In this document: one piece after another, positions 4,997 through 7,439 of the stretch
Layout of the letters: each line of letters starts with the position of its first letter
How positions within the stretch are numbered: the first letter of the stretch is position 1
Assembly (NCBI GenBank): GCA_017458805.1
Contig: JAFTAC010000018.1
Span: 1-7,439 of the forward strand
Direction: 5' to 3'
DNA from: Victivallales bacterium
GTDB taxonomy: Bacteria > Verrucomicrobiota > Lentisphaeria > Oligosphaerales > Oligosphaeraceae
Length of the DNA stretch: 7,439 nucleotides
Made by a program: the position numbers and the translations under genes
Notes under the pieces: generated by a model
What the model was told of the DNA's origin: nothing
The model's database searches: none
What the model saw: only the letters and a program-made list of their open reading frames with translations

Positions 4997-6021
4997 ACGA
5001 TGGAAGTATTCGGGTGTTCCCTGACGATGGGCGCATTGTCGGTGGCGCGTTCAGGTTCAAACCACACAAGGAACTTCATCCCTGCCTTGTGCGCGGCCTC
5101 GGAGACTCTTTTCATGTTGCCATCGGGGTGTGCCCAAGTGTTCGGGTGCCAGTCTCCCACGTATTCAGACCATCCAGGGCCGCAGTTGGGTTCCTGCAAG
5201 GTTTCGCGGTACTTGCCGTACCAGTTCGCATCCACCCAGAAGACATCGAAGAAGCCAGGAAACTCCTTCTGGGCGAAGTCGATGATTTTCAACATGTTTT
5301 CGTCTGTTTTGTTACCGCCAGAGGCTCCGATTGGCAGCCATGGGCGGAATAGATTCCCCTGTGAATCGCACGGAGCAAAGTACGTGAGCATCAGGCGGTG
5401 AAACAGAACTAGACCATCGGCGACACTCATGTTTTCCCGTTCAAGAAGCAGAATGGAAGGAAGCACGAAGCGTTCGCCTGGGCGCATCTTGAAGCGTACG
5501 CCATCGAGGCCCACGTTCAGCTCGAACTCCGCCTTGCGTATCTGGATGTCTGCACGCCAGCCACCCGACCATCCCACGGCGATTTCCAGCCCATTCATAC
5601 TGTCCATGTCAATGCCAAAATAGGGCAGCCAAGCGGAGCTGGAGAGCCCCTTGTCGGTCGTGATGTGCAGAGAATCGCAGCCGACGCGGTCCTGGAGAAG
5701 GGTGTCGTGGCGCGTGAAGTCTGTCAGCTTCGTTTCAGAGCCTGTCGTGGCCCTCACGCGAAGCTGTAGCTTGTCGCATGGGCGTATAAGGTGGAGTGAG
5801 CGAATCTCCTCGATGATACACGTTTCCTCATCACCAATGCATTCGATGACAGGGAGAATCTCTGTAGCGGGAAAGCCAGGAAAACGTCTGGTCGTCACCT
5901 CAAGGCACAGCCTTCCGTCAGGAGAAGAATAGGCATCGGTCTCGGGGGTGAGAGTGCCCATGGCCCAGCTTTCTGAATCAAATGGCGTGCCATCGTAGAT
6001 GAAGTGAATGGGGGAGGTCAT
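4993..6021 (-). CDS. GH36 alpha-galactosidase, N-terminal fragment (frameshifted)
   Basis: This 342-residue frame holds the N-terminal beta-sandwich domain (about 1-225) and the first half of the catalytic barrel of a GH36 enzyme, which releases terminal alpha-linked galactose. Seen motifs are RPWLPIGASGG from 226, FWVDANWYG with Trp262 and Asp264, GDWHPNTWAHPDG, and FLVWFEPERA with Trp320 and Glu322. The last five residues (NTSIV) are out of frame: adding one C to the CCC run at 5012-5014 restores HPEYFHRVKINPSP and joins the fragment at 4100-4996, giving 640 residues, a normal GH36 size. ATG 6021 has only a weak upstream AAAGA. There is no signal peptide, so the enzyme is probably cytoplasmic. 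It lies 167 bases downstream of the GH28-like gene on the same strand, which suggests a shared glycan-use function. Confidence 0.88.
   Translation of the reverse strand: MTSPIHFIYDGTPFDSESWAMGTLTPETDAYSSPDGRLCLEVTTRRFPGFPATEILPVIECIGDEETCIIEEIRSLHLIRPCDKLQLRVRATTGSETKLTDFTRHDTLLQDRVGCDSLHITTDKGLSSSAWLPYFGIDMDSMNGLEIAVGWSGGWRADIQIRKAEFELNVGLDGVRFKMRPGERFVLPSILLLERENMSVADGLVLFHRLMLTYFAPCDSQGNLFRPWLPIGASGGNKTDENMLKIIDFAQKEFPGFFDVFWVDANWYGKYRETLQEPNCGPGWSEYVGDWHPNTWAHPDGNMKRVSEAAHKAGMKFLVWFEPERATDNAPIVREHPNTSIV
5012..5014 (-). other. Single-base deletion site in the GH36 gene
   Basis: In the gene's direction the bases read CAC CCG AAT ACT TCC ATC GTG TGA, ending the first fragment. With four C instead of three they read CAC CCC GAA TAC TTC CAT CGT GTG AAA, coding HPEYFHRVK, the expected GH36 continuation (EHPE followed by an aromatic). 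The change lies in a homopolymer, where both sequencing errors and true slippage are common. No other damage is seen in the repaired 640-residue frame. Confidence 0.85.
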
Positions 6022-6188
6022 TGTGGTCTTTTATGGATATGATTAAGAAGGGGTTATGTTGCTTGGCATTTCAAGAAACCATGGATTCTCTATGGTGTAA
6101 AATCTGGTTTAGGGCTTCTAGGGCTTAGGTTGTCCAGGGCTTAGGCTGAACTATTCATTTGGGGGGACACCCCAAAAAATGGTTCCGG
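6022..6188. other. Gap between GH28-like and GH36 genes
   Basis: These 167 bases hold no gene. AGGGCTTAGG occurs twice (6120-6129 and 6136-6145), with a partial copy, AGGGCTT, at 6111-6117. No convincing promoter for the GH36 gene was found on the minus strand: TTGAAA occurs there (6068-6073 on +) but has no good partner. The region does not settle whether GH36 is co-transcribed with the GH28-like gene. Confidence 0.4.
6158..6176 (-). terminator. Hairpin after GH28-like gene, weak terminator candidate
   Basis: On + the arms are TTTGGGG (6158-6164) and CCCCAAA (6170-6176), seven pairs with the loop GGACA. On the minus strand it starts 12 bases after the GH28-like stop codon. The only T-run comes before the stem in that direction, not after it, so efficient intrinsic termination is doubtful. 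It may be an mRNA 3'-end stabiliser or let transcription continue into the GH36 gene. Confidence 0.4.
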
Positions 6189-7430
6189 TTAATTCCAGAA
6201 AGATCTAGCATCCTCGTCCCGCTCGAAGTGGACATCGCTTGCGAAAATACGCTCTGCATGGTTAATGGAGAGGAAGTGGCTCGGGTAGTCCTTCTGATCC
6301 GCAAGGCGGACAGGTGGTTTCACGACATGGAAGCGGCAGTTGGTGAACCAGATGTCGTGCGGGTGCGGCTGAGTTATCTCCTGACCGATGACTTGGATGT
6401 TGGCGTAGCAGTTGCCGCGCAGGCCGTCAAAGGAGATGTCGTGGATGGTGGCGGTGGTCTCGGGTGAACCCGCATCAATCTTCACGGGGCAAGCCGTGTT
6501 GTCGAAACGGATGTTCGAGATGCTGATGTCGTATATATCGACGCCAATCTTCGATGAGTAGGCCGACTGGACGAGAAAGCCTCTGGCGGACCGCCGTATG
6601 GCGATGTTGGAGATGGCGACGTTGCGGATGATTCCACTGCCGACGCCGATGCGGAAGGCGCAGACGGAGCAGCCCAGCACGCAGTTGGTGATGGTGACGT
6701 TTTCGCAGGGAGAATGCTTCCCACACAGCACACGCTCATGTCCACGCAGGGTTATGGCGTCGTCTCCCGTCTCAATGTTGCAGTTGGAGACCATGACGTT
6801 CTGGCAGCAGTCGATGTCGATGCCATCGGTGTTGGCTGCGTCGGGCGGGTTGCGGATAACTAGCTTTTCCACAACGACATCTTGGCAGCCGATAAGGTAG
6901 CAGCACCAGCAGGGGGAATTGCGTATTGTTATGCCACTGACCAACACGTTCTGGCACTCGCAGAAGACCAGCATCTGCCCAGGACGCAGCATCTTTTTAT
7001 CACGTGATACGCGGAAACCCCAGGCCCAGGCGTAGTTGTGGCGCAAGGGCGGGTTCTCAACAGGAGGCTCAAAGTAGAAATCACCGCTGCCGTCAATGGT
7101 GCCACGCCCCGTGATGGAGACGTTCTTTCTGCCGATGGCGATGATGAGATGTGCTCCACGCCACTGCTCGACCGTGCTTCCCCAGTTCTGGGGATACTCG
7201 TCAGGCGGGTTGTAGTCGTCCATGTTTGTGCTGGCAACCAGCACCGCACCTGGCTCCAGATGCAGGTCGATGTTGTCCTGGAGGCGCAATGTACCTGTCA
7301 CGAAGGTGCCTGCTGGCACGACAACCTGTCCGCCACCCTGTGCAGCCGTCGCGTCAATTGCTTTCTGAATGGCGGTTGTGTTGAGCGTTGCACCATCCGC
7401 AATGGCGCCGAAATCCAAGATACTTGCCAT
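6189..7430 (-). CDS. GH28-like right-handed beta-helix glycosidase
   Basis: The product is 413 residues. It opens with the beta-helix entry typical of pectin enzymes, ILDFGAIADGATLNTTAIQKAID, then VVVPAGTFVTGTLRL and GRGTIDGSG. The GH28 acidic motifs are present: NTDGIDID from 200 (Asp202) and TGDDAI with Asp223/Asp224. The usual third and fourth motifs, GHG and RIK, are not seen; the region at 253-266 reads CSVCAFRIG-x-GSG and is followed by IIRNV and SARGF. This departs from classic polygalacturonases, so the substrate may be another uronide or rhamnogalacturonan fragment, or something different. The protein has 17 cysteines, 14 of them between 157 and 257, and no signal peptide, suggesting stacked reduced thiols in a cytoplasmic helix. 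ATG 7430 fits the family's N-terminus, but only nine upstream bases are visible, so no Shine-Dalgarno can be judged. The gene is first of a minus-strand pair with GH36. Confidence 0.82.
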   Translation of the reverse strand: MASILDFGAIADGATLNTTAIQKAIDATAAQGGGQVVVPAGTFVTGTLRLQDNIDLHLEPGAVLVASTNMDDYNPPDEYPQNWGSTVEQWRGAHLIIAIGRKNVSITGRGTIDGSGDFYFEPPVENPPLRHNYAWAWGFRVSRDKKMLRPGQMLVFCECQNVLVSGITIRNSPCWCCYLIGCQDVVVEKLVIRNPPDAANTDGIDIDCCQNVMVSNCNIETGDDAITLRGHERVLCGKHSPCENVTITNCVLGCSVCAFRIGVGSGIIRNVAISNIAIRRSARGFLVQSAYSSKIGVDIYDISISNIRFDNTACPVKIDAGSPETTATIHDISFDGLRGNCYANIQVIGQEITQPHPHDIWFTNCRFHVVKPPVRLADQKDYPSHFLSINHAERIFASDVHFERDEDARSFWN

Positions 7431-7439
7431 AATTGTTAT

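Noticed and set aside
4673..5401. A 242-codon open frame on the + strand
   Set aside because: It is antisense to the GH36 gene and spans its frameshift site. No domain is recognisable and there is no reason to prefer it over the GH36 frames.

Overview
The window looks like part of a Gram-negative bacterial chromosome. The evidence is an outer-membrane beta-barrel protein with a signal peptide and a C-terminal aromatic beta-signal, sigma70-like promoter elements, and a G-run/T-tract intrinsic terminator. Two sugar-cleaving enzymes beside ordinary housekeeping genes suggest a carbohydrate-degrading, possibly gut-associated lineage such as Lentisphaerota/Verrucomicrobiota. That placement is a guess from general gene style, not something the sequence proves.

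Layout. Positions 1-1105 hold a leader with two inverted repeats, an outer-membrane beta-barrel gene on + and a strong intrinsic terminator. Positions 1121-2736 hold a hypoxanthine-type phosphoribosyltransferase and an RluA-type pseudouridine synthase, both on +. Each is followed by nearly the same short hairpin. Positions 2737-2994 form a 258-base intergenic region with a near-consensus promoter and four 15-bp tandem repeats. The repeats can be read as a 26-codon leader ORF whose stop overlaps the Shine-Dalgarno of the next gene. Positions 2995-4098 encode an ATPase_2-type P-loop ATPase with a C-terminal winged helix, visibly richer in A+T than its neighbours. Positions 4100-7430 hold two genes on the minus strand: a GH28-type beta-helix enzyme, then a GH36 alpha-galactosidase-type enzyme that is split in two by a one-base frameshift.

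How the genes relate. The two glycosidases probably act on linked plant or host glycans: the GH28-like enzyme on a polyuronide or pectic fragment, GH36 on alpha-galactosides. Neither has a signal peptide, so both may work inside the cell on imported oligosaccharides. The hpt and rluA pair is ordinary housekeeping. The ATPase looks like an independent unit with its own promoter and an unusual leader.

The signals most worth a second look are the repeat/leader-peptide arrangement before the ATPase, the repairable frameshift in the GH36 gene, the paired hairpins after hpt and rluA, and two start codons placed where leaderless transcripts would begin. No tRNA, rRNA, CRISPR array, transposase or integrase was seen.
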